A DNA stretch of 64,000 nt from assembly GCF_020360975.1 (NCBI RefSeq), contig NW_025408676.1:2666001-2730000 (forward strand), given 5' to 3'. This document shows, in pieces, positions 1 through 11,723 of this stretch. The position numbers and the translations under genes are program-made. The notes under the pieces are model-generated. The model was given only the letters and a program-made list of their open reading frames with translations. It was not told the origin of the DNA and ran no database searches. Each line of letters starts with the position of its first letter. The first letter of the stretch is position 1. The DNA is from Hirsutella rhossiliensis (Eukaryota > Ascomycota > Sordariomycetes > Hypocreales > Ophiocordycipitaceae).

Positions 1-410
1 TTTTATTTACCTATCTATTTATAGGTAATAAGCTATACTAAGCTTATATTTCGTCCTTAATTATACTATAAGAGCTTACTAAAACTTAGCTATAAATATA
101 CTTCCTTTATTAAAGATAATCTTATTTAATAGTCTATAATTACTAATAATAGCTTATAGGAATATATATACTAGCTCTTTTATATTACTTACTTCTTTAT
201 ATAGTAAAAAGTATTTATACTTTATTAATCTATTAGTAATAATAAATATACTATTATACTTAATATTAGTTATAGGTTCTTTTAATAGTAGTAGTTTTAT
301 AATATAGTTAAAAGCTATTAAATCCTATAGTTTCTCTAGTACTAGTAGCAGTTATAATTCTCTATATAGCTTATATTATTTAGCTTTACTTTATATATAA
401 AGTTTATATT
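1..410 (-). mobile_element. Gypsy-A, integrase fragment (distal piece)
   Basis: This is the 3' part of the minus-strand Gypsy element whose proximal part lies at 21,488-~26,540. The collapsed minus frame near 60-140 reads IIFNKGSIFIAKF followed by AL, LRTKYKLSIAYY. This is the Gypsy integrase core around the second catalytic Asp (family pattern DRGS.F...FW..L...G....S.AYHPQ). The piece ends at a 13-bp sequence, TAAAGTTTATATT (398-410), which recurs at 21,488-21,500, so a LINE insertion separated the two halves. It is riddled with TAG/TAA and cannot be functional. It continues beyond the left window edge. Confidence 0.85.
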
Positions 411-1282
411 ATTATTATTAAGATTACGCTAGGGACCTAGCTAGAGGTATCTAGAACTTTAATATTAAATAGGAGGGAAAAACTAAAGTACCTAAGGGAA
501 AACCCTCCCTTCTTTTAGTATAGGTCCGCCTTAAATAAGGTTATAGTAGTAATATATAGGAAATTTACGCTAGCTACCGCGGGCTCCTCCTATAAAATCG
601 CGTCTCGGCATAGGCCCTCTTAGGCTATAGCCGCTACTATCCTAAGCGGCCGCGGCCTAGGCTCGCTAGCCCGGGCCTAGGGTTATAGGCAGTAGTCTCT
701 CTCTAAGGGCCTAACTCGCGGGCGCCTCTATTTACCCTAGCTCCTATATTATAGCCGCGTAGCCGCGGTTACGTTAGCTTATCGGTCTATTAGTTAGTAG
801 GGTAGGTAATATCCGGTTACCGGGCTAGGCGCTAGTATAGGTCGCTCCTAGGTAGGGCCGGCTAATCGAAATTCGGTTAGCTAGCTCCGCTAATCGTAAA
901 TCGGTTCCCGTCTAGCTACGCGACTTCCCGATTAAGGGCGCGGCGGCCTATATTTACCCTCTATCTCGTAGTTACTAATTACGCGCGCCTAGCTCGCGCT
1001 TATATATACCTACCCTCCCCCCTTAGTTCTATATATACCTCCTCCTATCCCTTTATTATCTATCTCTTTTATAGGCCTAACTACTACCTCGCCTACCTTA
1101 TTTCTATAACTTTAGGTCTCTTTAATTCTATATTTAGTTCGCTCGTCGTTACGTTATAATATCTAACTAAGAAGCTAACTTAGGTAGTAGCGGCTCGCCT
1201 CCTTTAAAACCCCCTCTTTATAAGAAAGTTATTATAGTAGCGGGATTAAAGCGCTCTATCCTATATTTTATATATATTAGGC
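411..1282 (-). repeat. LINE 3' end repeat, reference copy
   Basis: The 3' terminal ~870 bp of LINE-1, ending on the minus strand in AATCTTAATAATAATA. Two 5'-truncated copies lie at ~32,999-33,587 and 45,496-46,365, both in the opposite (+) orientation. The terminal ~95 bp is also shared with the SINE at 9,057-9,826 and its truncated copy at 45,178-45,495. Variable 5' truncation with a constant TAA-tailed 3' end is the hallmark of target-primed reverse transcription. Confidence 0.85.
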
Positions 1283-2880
1283 GTCTTATTAGTAAGCTTA
1301 CCTATAAGTCCTTTACCGGCTATTAAAACTAGTTTTATATATATTAATCCTAGCTTTATCCTAAGTTAGTCCTACCTTTAGTATTTTTACTAACTTTAAT
1401 AGCTATAAAGGCTAAAGCGTATATCGCTTATACTAACTTTAACTAGTCTTATTATTAAGTAAGTAACCCTTTCCCGCTATAATACTATCTAAGTTTAATA
1501 CTAATCTAAGTTCTAGATTACCTTTAAAAGCGAGGAAGCCGCTAGTACCTTTTACTAAGTATAGTCTAAGGTCGATAGCCCTTCCCTTATTAAGGGTTTA
1601 GTATAAGAGCGCCTTTATTATATTATTCTAGAAACTTATATTCGCGTTAGTTAGAAGGCCCTTACTACTAAGGGTAAGGGCGTATTAAGCGAGTCTACCC
1701 CTAGTTTAGCTATAGTCGCTAAGAATATAAAGACGCTTATATTAGCTTTTACCTATTTCGTAGATAATACCTATTATATATATAAGTCCTTAGAAAAGCA
1801 CTTAGGTAAGTTTAGCAACGCTATTAAGACCCTAGCCTAAGTCGGGCTTAAGTCGCTCTTAGTCGCTTAAAAGACTCTTATAGCGGTTAACGATCTCGCT
1901 AACTATTTCTATCCTATTACTAGTAATAGCCCTAATATAGAGGATAGTAGCTTTAATCTTACTAGTCTTACTAAGCCCGTTCTAGCCTTAATCCCTATCG
2001 ATAAAAGGAAGGGTAAAGGTAAGGGTAAGGCGGTAGCCGCGTTTAAGGCCCTATTTAAGGCTAAGGCTAAGGTATCTATGCCCGCGGCCGTCGCGGAGCT
2101 AGCTTAGGAGCTAACCGCGTCTCCCTCTAACGCCGAGCTATAGCTTAGTAGTTCTCTTAGCGCCGAGCCCGCCCTAAAGCGTCCTTATCTTATATCGCCT
2201 ACCGATCTTACTAACGCTCCCGACTTCGTTTAGTAGCGTCTTTATAGCCGTCGCGGTTCGGTCTTAGCTAAGATTATTATTAGTCTTAACCTCGATTAAA
2301 TCTATAGTTATAGTATAAGCTATAGCGAACGCTTTTATACCGCCGCCGGTATAGGTCCTACCTTAGTATAGACCTTAGTCGTTACTCTATCTCGCACGCT
2401 AGCTATCTAGGCTAGCTCTAGTTTAGGTTTAAGGTTAGGTCCGTTTAGTTATTATTAGGGTTCTCGTAGCGGTAGTAGTCCTTATACTCCTTATAAGCCT
2501 TAGGTTACTCCCTCCTATACTTTACGTACTACCCTAAGGGGGTCTTATTATTCCCGCCGCGATAATAAGGTAGACGTTACTACTAATAAGCTAGGCTAAG
2601 GTTATAGTTTAAAGGGGGCTAGTTATTAGCTCCGTCTTAGTTTAGTTCTAAGTTAAGTCTTATTTAATTATAGTCTTTTAATAGTAGGTCTTATTCTATA
2701 GCTATTAAGGTTAGTTTAGTTAGGTTATATTAATTCTATTTAGTCTATAGTTTAATTAGCGAGGTTTACGCTTAGTTTAAGTCTAGTTCGGTTAAAGCTA
2801 TAGTCTTATAATCGTAAGTCCTCTTCTTTTCTAAGTCGCCTTAGTAAGGGAGGTAGTTAGCTAAGGTAGTCTTAATTAAG
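1283..2880 (+). pseudogene. Opposite-strand gag-like coding tract inside the LINE 3' region
   Basis: The plus strand between the LINE 3' end and the end of ORF2 reads as protein over long stretches once TAG/TAA (from CAG/CAA) are tolerated. Examples are a Lys-rich run KRKGKGKGKAVAAF followed by KALFKAKAKV near 2,000-2,070, ELTASPSNAEL near 2,110, and a Ser/Arg/Gln-rich tail beyond 2,400. It resembles a retrotransposon Gag/ORF1-like basic protein, but I cannot place it in a family. It is antisense to the LINE and lies within the TSD-bounded insertion, so it is either an antisense ORF of the LINE or an older nested element whose ends I cannot see. Confidence 0.5.
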
Positions 2881-5279
2881 GCCGCTCTATCCTTAGCGCG
2901 ACCTTAGTTCTATTATCTAGTATATTTATATATAGCCTCTAAGCTAGGTCGAACTAATAAAGCTTACTTAAGCGGAGGAACTATTACGCTAGTAGCGCTA
3001 TAGTCCTTTTCCCTTAAAGGCCTACTCTTATATTACCTACGTCCTAAGCTTATATTAAGAAGGACTCCTTTACCTTTACTATTAGTAGATAGTTAATTAT
3101 CGTATAATAAATAGTATCCTATCTTTATCTATAGGTATATATTAGCGAAACTATACTAAGGACCTATTAGTCGAAGAGAAAGTCGTTAAGCTTAATCTTT
3201 CCTATATATATCTAAGTAATTACTATACTAATATACTTAGGGAGGCCCTTATAACGGTCTAGTATTATTACTTTATTAAACTAAGGCGGGAAGTCGGCGG
3301 GGTAAAGGGTAGTTTAGTATTATTAGATCGCGTCTTCCTTAGCGTTCTATTAAGCGGCCTATTCCTTATTTAGCCTTTTAAGCGACTTAGCTTTATTTAA
3401 AAGGTTATCTATTCCTATCTAGCTCTAGACCCCCCTTATCTCCTTCGCGAGGGGGGGTCTACCTAGAGGTAGTGCCGCTAAGGGTCTACCCTCTCTTTAG
3501 CGTTGCCTCTTTTTAAGTATACCCGCGACCGCGTTAAACGCGCGTTAGATTTAGCCTAGGAGCCCTAAGTCTTTTAGCCTTTAAAGGGTATCTATTATTC
3601 TCTAGTTTAAGTAGAGGTCGATTAAGGGTACCTATACCTTTACTTTAACTTAGTAGACTAAGGTCGCGCGGTAGGCACCCGTTACTACCTAGAGGTAAGC
3701 TAACTAGTCTTAGGTAAGGTCCCGCGCGATTCTATATAGTTTCCCCCCCGCGGGCGTTATCTTATAGAATATAACTATAGCGTAGGAGATTAAGGACTAG
3801 ATTACCTTACTATAGACTTCCCTAGCGCGTAGTAGGGTATAGCCTTACGTAGACGCCGCGAGCCTAGTTAGGGCTATAGTCTAGCGCTTTAACTTCGCTT
3901 AGAGTTATTTTAAGTACGCCTTCTAGCGTAGTTTCTAGTATACCTAAACCCTTAGTAGGCGGGCCTCTTAGACCGGGGTTACTATATTAGCCCTAAAGCG
4001 GACTAGCGTCGTTATCGCTTATCTCCTTTATATAAAGTATAGTAATTTACTTTTTAATAGTTTAAAAGTAACCGCGAACTTAGTCGCCTATTCTACGTAT
4101 ACCCTCTAAGCTTCCTCTAAGTATACTACTATAATAGCCTTATTAGGTCCGATACTAACTATATTTATATTATTAGTAAAGCTAACGGTATAAATACTAT
4201 ATATTATACTAAGCCTTTTATATAGAGGGGTTATATAGTATAAAAATAGGATCGGGGATAGGGGGGAGCCCTAAGGGACTCCTATTAGCACTTAAGTTAG
4301 CTCTAAGGTCCTCTTATTAAAGTAAAGGGTTAATCTCCTATCGCTTATAAAGCTTAGTATTAGGCTTATAAGCTACCTAGGGTATCCCCTAAGCTCTAGT
4401 TCCCTTATAAGCTTATTATAGTTAACTATATTAAATACGCCCTTAATATCTAGCTATAGGAATAATATAATACCCCTTTAGGCCTATATTACGTATACTA
4501 ATTCCGTTATTAGTAAGATCGCCGCCTCTATAGAGCGTTCCCTCTTATTCCCTATTTATCCGTTTAGTAAGATACTATTTACCTCCGCTACTCCCGCGAT
4601 CCTCTAAGCTAATATCTACTTAAGTACTTTTCCTATTATAGGTAGGAGGGAGATTAGTTTTTAACCCCCTACTATATAGTAAGCGTCTAGCCTCTTACCT
4701 AGCTTCTAGATAACTACTATATTCGCGCTATAAAACTAACCTAGGAAATATAAGAGTTAGGTATAGGCGTTAAAGATCGTAGCTAGTCGCTAGACTAAGG
4801 CTAGGCCGTACTTCTTAATAAACCTTAAGGGGACGTTATTTAAGCCCGCCGCTTTTTAGCTTACTATCTTACTTAGCGCCCTTATAACGTTATCTAGCTA
4901 GATCTATTAGTTAACTATAAGGGTCGCCTCGGCTATAGGCCGGGGTAGCCCTTAGGTCGTGCCGGCCTCTAATAGGAAGAACTTAGCGGCTAGTAGCTAA
5001 GCCTTCCCTTTAAAGGTTTTTATTAGTTAGTCCTTACCTTCCTTAACTAGCGGTAGGATATAGGTTGGTTTCGGTAGTAGCCTACTACGGAGTCTTACCT
5101 ACCTCTTTATATTTTAAAGCTTAGTATTATCGGCGCTAAATTCCTCTAAGAACTCGCGCTAGTAGGCCCTCCTCGCCTTATAGACGGTCCGCTTCTAAGC
5201 TATAGACGCCTTATATAGGTCTTCTTAGTTTACCTTATTCCTTTCCTACCTATACTTCCTCCTCGCCCTCTTAGCCTCT

Positions 5280-5326
5280 TATTATTATTATTATTATTGT
5301 ATTTTGCGTCCAGCGACCTTCAGGAA
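5280..5326 (-). mobile_element. 47-bp extreme 5'-truncated LINE/SINE-type insertion that escaped RIP
   Basis: LINE-1 contains 47 bp here that are absent from the LINE-2 copy (compare ~41,985). The insert is flanked by a perfect 14-bp duplication, CCCTCTTAGCCTCT, at 5,266-5,279 and 5,327-5,340. On the minus strand it is a short unique stub followed by about seven TAA/ATA units. The stub retains TG and CA dinucleotides, unlike everything around it. Its tail differs from the resident LINE tail, so it derives from another TAA-tailed family. Confidence 0.85.
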
Positions 5327-6649
5327 CCCTCTTAGCCTCTCTTATCGCCCTCCTTACCTCTAGGGTAAACTATACGTTGCCCTTAGGTAATACTCGCCCT
5401 TAGCGTAGAACTATAGCTATTACGATCTATACTAGAGTAGCGAAGATATAGTTTAGGTCCTTATCGATATCCTTAAGTATTTAAAGTATTAGCTAGTATA
5501 GTCTTAGCTAAGATATAGTCTTAGCTTTAACTAGCTTTACTTTTACTTCTTTTTACCTTAAGGCCGGTTTAGGTACCCTAGCCTAGGTATTAACTTATAG
5601 TATAATAGTTTAAGGGATATAATCTAACTTATTTAGGTCTAAGTCGGGCCTAGTATACTATATTTTAATCTTTAGCGTTACCTAAGCTAGGTCGATAGTA
5701 CTATCCCTTTAGCTATAAAAGAATCTTATATACTCCCCTCTTAAGGTAGTAAGTTTAAGTTATAGCCTTATCGCCTCCTATATAAGTTATATCGCGCTAT
5801 CTAAGGTTCTATTATATCTATCTTAGAGCGGGTAATAGATATTAAAGTCCTTTACTATTACTATAAGGTGCTTTAGTTCGATTATACTTAGGTCGCGTAG
5901 CGCTCCAACCCTCGCGGCCCTTAGTAGTAAGTAAATCGCCTATAGTCTAGTACTATCCCCGAAAATTACCTCGCTTTAGTCTAATCTAAACTAAGGCAAC
6001 TAAGTCCCTAGCCTAAGCCTTTTATATATATATAGCGCGCACCTCCCCTCCCTATAGACTAAGCTATAAGGCGCCGCTTTAGGGGGGGGGGGGCCGCCTC
6101 CTAGTATAGCTTTTACTTCCTATAGCGCTATTAGGTTAAAGCCGGCCTAGTAGTAAAGCGCTAACCGAGCTAGCTTATATCTCTTCTATATATTCTAGAA
6201 TAATACTTTTAGTTATATATAGGTAGGGTTAAGGTAAAAGGGGTCGTTTATATAAGGAGGGAGGCGCTCTATCTCCTAGCGCTTCTCTATCTACTATACC
6301 TATAAATATCGTTCGTACTTAGTTCGGCCTTCCTAGCCCTACTAGCCGGCGGGTATCTTAAGCTCGACCTCTTATCCCGGCGCGGTCTACCTAGTCCCCG
6401 CTTCCGGACTACGGTCGATTTAGGAACGCCCTAGGTTTCGACGGTAGGGAGTACCCGTTGCTCGGCGTATATCTAGGTATTCGCGAACCGTTAAGGTCGA
6501 CGCGGGTAGTTTTCCCTCGCCTTTTCCTAGGCTTTATTCGCTATAGGGTAGGTCCGGGTCTACGATAGGTAGTCCCCTTAGTATAAGATATAGTTATAGG
6601 GGATTTCGCCCTTCTTAGCCCTATATTCGTCCTCGCCTCCGTTATTATA

Positions 6650-7214
6650 AGGAACGGTATTCTTACTATAAATAAAGTAGCTATAATATACTCTCCCGAT
6701 TATATAAGCTAATACGTAGTATATTAATTATAGATAAAATCTTATCCTATAGAGTAAGAATCGCCTATTATTTTGCATATTATTATATATTAAACGGGTT
6801 GCCGGTTATCGTATAATCGGGAATCGAAGGAATAGAGCTAGCTTAGAATACTAGCTAAGACCTCTTAAGAACACCGGCACGACTAACCTCCTCTAAATAT
6901 AAATATTAGTAGAACTAAGATACTTCTAGATTTACGTAAGATATCACGGAATTCCCTAGTCTTAGGGCTATATAGCAGCTTAAATCTAGCCCCGAAAGGT
7001 TCTTCCGTTTAGCTATAATTATCTATATAAGATAGTATGTCCGCTAGTAGATAGATAGAGAATTATTAACTTTAATACCTCTTCTATATACTAATATACT
7101 ACTAATAAATTCCGTTGAAAATCCTACCTTATACTCCTTTTTTCCCTCTATTACGTAGTCTTACGTAATTCCTTAATTTCTTAAAATTCCGCTTTTGCTT
7201 ATATACCTTTAGAG
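6650..7214 (+). repeat. Copia-1 5' LTR
   Basis: About 565 bp matching 19,896-20,457 across its length, including a conserved CGGGTTGCCGGTTATCGTATAATCG core (quoted in pieces: CGGGTTGCCGG, TTATCGTATAATCG). Differences between the two LTRs are mostly C/T or G/A transitions. The exact left edge is uncertain by a few bases because AAGGAA occurs at both candidate starts. Confidence 0.85.
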
Positions 7215-9055
7215 GTTATAAGCCTAGCTTACTCCCTTTAAGCTAGGAAATTAACTACTTATACCTTTAAAATTCCTTGTCGAAATACCCGATTAAAATT
7301 CCTTTCGAAAATCCCCTTAACGACTTTTTCTACCTTCCTACGCTCTTAAACTCCCGCCTAAACTTCTCGATCCCTACGAACGAAATAATGCCGAATTTAT
7401 ATAAAATAGGTAGATAGAAAGAATATAAATTCTCTAGACTTAAGGGAAATTTAAATTATACTCTTTAAACTACGAGGATAAGAGCTATCCTTACTAAGGA
7501 AAAGCTTATCGCTACCTTAAAGTAAGAAAATTATATAAAGACTATAGAAGCTTTATCCTAGATTTTTCTTTAAGTCGAAGATAGCCCTTTAATATAAATT
7601 AAGCATTTAATAAATACTAAAGCTACTTAGGATAAGCTTATAAAGCTATATAATCCGTCGAATTTCTTATTAAATTATTTACTTATAAAGTAGCTCTTTA
7701 ATCTTAGTCCCTTAAGCTCTAATTTAAAGAAATACCTTTATAAGGTAAAAGAAATCTATAAGGATTTAAAATCCCGTAATATAGAAATTCTAGAAGTTAT
7801 CCTTATAGCATAGATTCTTAATTGCCTTAATAAGGAATTTAGAAGCTATATTATAAATATTACGTAGAGCCTTAGGTATAATTCTATAGCGTTTACCCTC
7901 GAATCCCTAACAGCTAGTCTTTTAGACGAAGCTAGAAGAATAAAGGATATAGATAAATCTTCGGAGAAAGCCTTCTTAATATAAAGGAAGCCTTAGAAAT
8001 CCTATAGAAATTCTATAGATACTCCTTATTATAAGGAATGCAAAAAACCAAGGCATTTTATAGTAAATTGCTATAAATTATACCTAAATAAGGCTCCCGC
8101 TTATTAGGTATTAAATAAAGGAAAAAGTGACGATAGGACTTAAATTTCTAAGAAGAGAAAATCTTCTTCTTCTTCTTCCTCTAGGAAGAAATCCCCTTTT
8201 AATAGCATTTCTACTACTAATAAAAGAAGGAAGGCTCGAATTACCGAGCTAGAGTCCGATTTAGAAGATAGTAATAAGGTCTTAAATATAGCTTTATAAG
8301 AAAATATAGACCTAGATATCGACCTTATAGACCTTTCTAGGGCTGACCCCTATATAAACGTCAAGGATTTAGAGGTAATTTTAACCTCTATAAATACCCC
8401 TATAATAGAAGCTAATAAAGACTCTCTTTTAGGACCTCTAGAAGCCTCGATTCCTAGAATAAAGGAATTAGTCTTAAAGGTAAGAGAAGGAGGATTTCTA
8501 GTTATAAGAATAAAAGGATCTTTAATTTTATATATAATACCGGAGCTACTAGGTATATAGTATCTAATAAGAATTTCCTTATTAACTATAAAGAAATTAA
8601 GTCTAAAGTTTACTAGGAAAAGCTTCCTTTATATTAGTAAAAGGAAAGGGGACTTAGTATTTAAGTTCCGTATAGTAGAAAAGGTATATCCTTCGAGACT
8701 GCTTTTATATACCAATTAAGGGTAAATATACTATCCTAATCTTATTTTAATAATACCTATGCCTTAATAGGAGGAAATAAAGTCCTTTTATTAGATAATA
8801 AGGCTAAGGTCCTTACTAAAGGATTTCTTAGAAATAAATTATATTATATTCCTATAGAACCTTTATTAGAAAGCTAATTAATCCTTATTACGTTTTTAAA
8901 AGCAAAGGATATAGATTTTTATACTTAGCACTTACGCTTAAGGTATATAAATAGTAGGGCTATTTTAGAAATATTAAAAAGATATAATAAGGATATAAAA
9001 ATGCCTTTAAAAGAGGAAAATAAAATAAAGTAATACGAAATATATATTAAAGCTA

Positions 9056-9134
9056 ACCCTCGTAGTATAGTAGTTATATACCTAGGAAGCCTGCTAGCTA
9101 TAACGCTAGAGTCGGTTCGAATCCGGCCGGGGGC
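9056..9134 (+). promoter_or_regulatory. Pol III-type internal promoter (A and B boxes) of the SINE head
   Basis: A-box-like TAGTATAGTAG at 9,063-9,073 and the consensus B box GGTTCGAATCC at 9,114-9,124 lie in a tRNA-like fold with paired acceptor, D and T stems. This is relic promoter architecture inherited from a tRNA, not a functional tRNA gene: the anticodon arm is too long and irregular. Confidence 0.7.
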
Positions 9135-9826
9135 ACGATTAATTTTTAGTCGGACTAGTAGACTACGCTAACCTACTTATTAATTAGCTAATCAGCGCTT
9201 CTAGAAGCGCTTATAAATATACTAGCAGTCTAGCCCCGCTATAAGTAGGCCGGCCCGGACCTCGCCTACCCGGACCTAGCGACGAATTCGTTAGGACCTC
9301 CCCCTAACCCCGGTCTAGGCCCCCCGACCGGGAAAACAAAAAACCCAGGGCCGATACTAGTAACTCGATAAGTACGGCGCGAAGCCGGTACGATAACCCG
9401 ACTACCGGCCCGGCTAAAGGCCGGCATTAATAAAAAATAGCCCGCTAAGCCTTACGGCGGAAAAACAAGGCAGAGCCCGGGAAGATATCGTTATAGGATA
9501 AGGTCGGAGATAATTATATAATTAACTATTAACCGTTAACTAAAAAAACGCTCGTACTACCGATTAACGCTATATACCCCGCGTACGTAAAGGAGTTACT
9601 TTCTAAGGTTACTTTATAGCGGGGCTAATGCGATTCCGACTAACTATAACGATACCTAAGATAGCCGGCGTAAGATTCCTACGTATTATAACCGCGACCC
9701 GGTATAAGGGCGGACTAGCTACGAAAGAGGGGAGGGTTTTCCCCTAGGCACTTTAGTTTTTCCCTCCTATTTAACGTCGAAGTTCTAGATACCTTTAGAT
9801 AGGTTACTAGTATAATCTTAATAATA
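9057..9826 (+). mobile_element. tRNA-derived SINE-like element with LINE-type tail
   Basis: A 770-bp insertion in Copia-1 flanked by a 15-bp TSD, ATATATTA(A/G)AGCTAA (9,042-9,056 and 9,827-9,841). The head is tRNA-like. Acceptor strands are 9,056-9,062 and 9,128-9,134. The D stem is GTAT/ATAC (65-68, 78-81 of 9,0xx), with an A-box-like TAGTATAGTAG. The T arm is GTCGG-TTCGAAT-CCGGC (9,111-9,127), holding a perfect B box GGTTCGAATCC at 9,114-9,124. The anticodon region is expanded or diverged. A body of about 600 bp with no recognisable coding follows. The last ~95 bp and the TAA tail match the resident LINE 3' end. A 5'-truncated copy sits at 45,178-45,495. Confidence 0.8.
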
Positions 9827-11537
9827 ATATATTAGAGCTAAAGCAACGAATAAGGTTAATAAACAACCTTCGTATAAGTCTTATTCTTATTTAGAAAAAA
9901 TAGTATTAGATATTTAAGGGCTAATTAAAGTGCCTACTTATAATAAATATTACTATTATATTTCTTTCCTAGATATAGGAACCTAATATCTAGAAATATA
10001 CCTTCTTTGAAAAAAGGGAGAAGCTCTAGATAGGTTCCTAGAATTTAAAAATAGGGTAGAAAATAACCCTAAAAATACTAAGATTAGAAAAGCATTTTCT
10101 AATAATACTAAAGAATTTATATATAAAATAAAGCTCTATTACGAAAAAGAAGGAATTACCTTTAATTCTAGTCCTCCTAGGACGCCGGAATCTAACGGTA
10201 GAATAAAAAGAATAAATCGTACTATATTAGAAAAAGTACGAGCTCTTTTATTTACTACTAGGCTTCCTAAATATCTATAGGGAGAAGCTGTTTTAATAGC
10301 TACCTATTTATATAATAGATCACCGCATTCTATAATAGGATTTAAAAGTCCTATAGAAAAGAGGGATAATATAATACTACTCTTCGAGACCTTAAATAAA
10401 ATTAAGACCTTCGGAAGCCTTATATATTATAAGAATAAAGACCTTAAAGATAAGCTAGATAATAGAGCTTTTAAGGGAATAATAGTAGGCTATTTAGAAA
10501 ATATATATAAAATCTAGGATTTTTCTAAGAGAAAGATTACTATCTCTAGAGATATTACTATACTAGAAAATAAATTTATAAAAAATCTAGAAATCTCTAG
10601 TAGTAATAATACCTTTGATTTTAATTCTATTCCGAATAAAGATAAGCTAGAAAGCTATATCCCTATAAAGGAAGCTACTAAAGAACCTAGAGATAAAAGT
10701 CCCTCGCCCTCTATAGAAGAAGAGTCTCTAAATAACGATCCTATTCCTACTACTAGTAAAATAGTAGTAGAATTACCTAAGAAGCTAGAAGGGTTCGATT
10801 CTAACTATATCGAATACCTTAACGTTAATTTATTTTTAAACTACGATTTTATAGAGTTAATTCTAGCTAGTATAGAAAATTAGGATCTAAAAATTCTAAA
10901 GACCTATAAATAGGCAATAAATAGCCCTAAAATAGCATTTTAGAAAGATACTATAATTAAGGAAATTATCTAGCTAATTAAATATAAAACTTAGGAATTT
11001 TCCTACCTCCCTAAGGATAGGGAGGCTATAGGAGGCCGCTAGGTCTATACTATTAAGAAGGATAGTTAAAATAATATAATAAAATATAAAGCCCGTTTCG
11101 TAATATAGGGATTTAAGTAGATCTATAGCTTAGATTTCCTAGATACCTTCTCGACTACGGCTAGACCCGAATCTATTAGAATTCTACTTATTTTAGCTAT
11201 TATCTACGAATTTAAAGCTTTATAAATAGATATAATAAATGCCTTTATATATACCGATATAGATAGCGAAGTATATATCGATCTTCCTATAAGCTACGAA
11301 GAATACGCTCTTAAAGAATATTATTTAAAATATAGATTAGCTTATAGAGCTAAAGGAATTAAATTAACTAAATTCCTAGACCTATATAAAACCGGTTAAA
11401 TTAAAGCAAAGCTAAAGAAAGTATTATATAGCCTAAAATAAAGTCCTAAGCTCTAGTATAATTATTTAAAAATTATACTAAATAATCTCGGATTTCTTCC
11501 TCTTTTAATAAATAAAGGAGTATTTATAAATAAGGAC

Positions 11538-11723
11538 TATAAGAGTCTTTAACTATTATAGGTAATAAGCTTAGGCCGCGGCCTAAGCCGTATAGTTATA
11601 TACGGAGGGCCGGATCCTATAAGTATAAGGGCGGGCTAGCTACGTATAGAAGAGCTCTATATAGCTTATTAATATTATCCTATAAACGGCACCTACGCGT
11701 ACGCCTCTGCCTACTCCGTAATA
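11538..11723 (+). repeat. Gypsy-C 5' LTR (186 bp)
   Basis: Begins TATAAGAGTC and ends CTCCGTAATA, consistent with TG...CA ends after RIP. It is the same length as the 3' LTR and near-identical to it. Confidence 0.9.

Noticed and set aside
9056..9134. A functional tRNA gene
   Set aside because: T arm and B box are perfect, but the anticodon region is overlong and irregular and the sequence sits at the head of a TSD-flanked retroposon.
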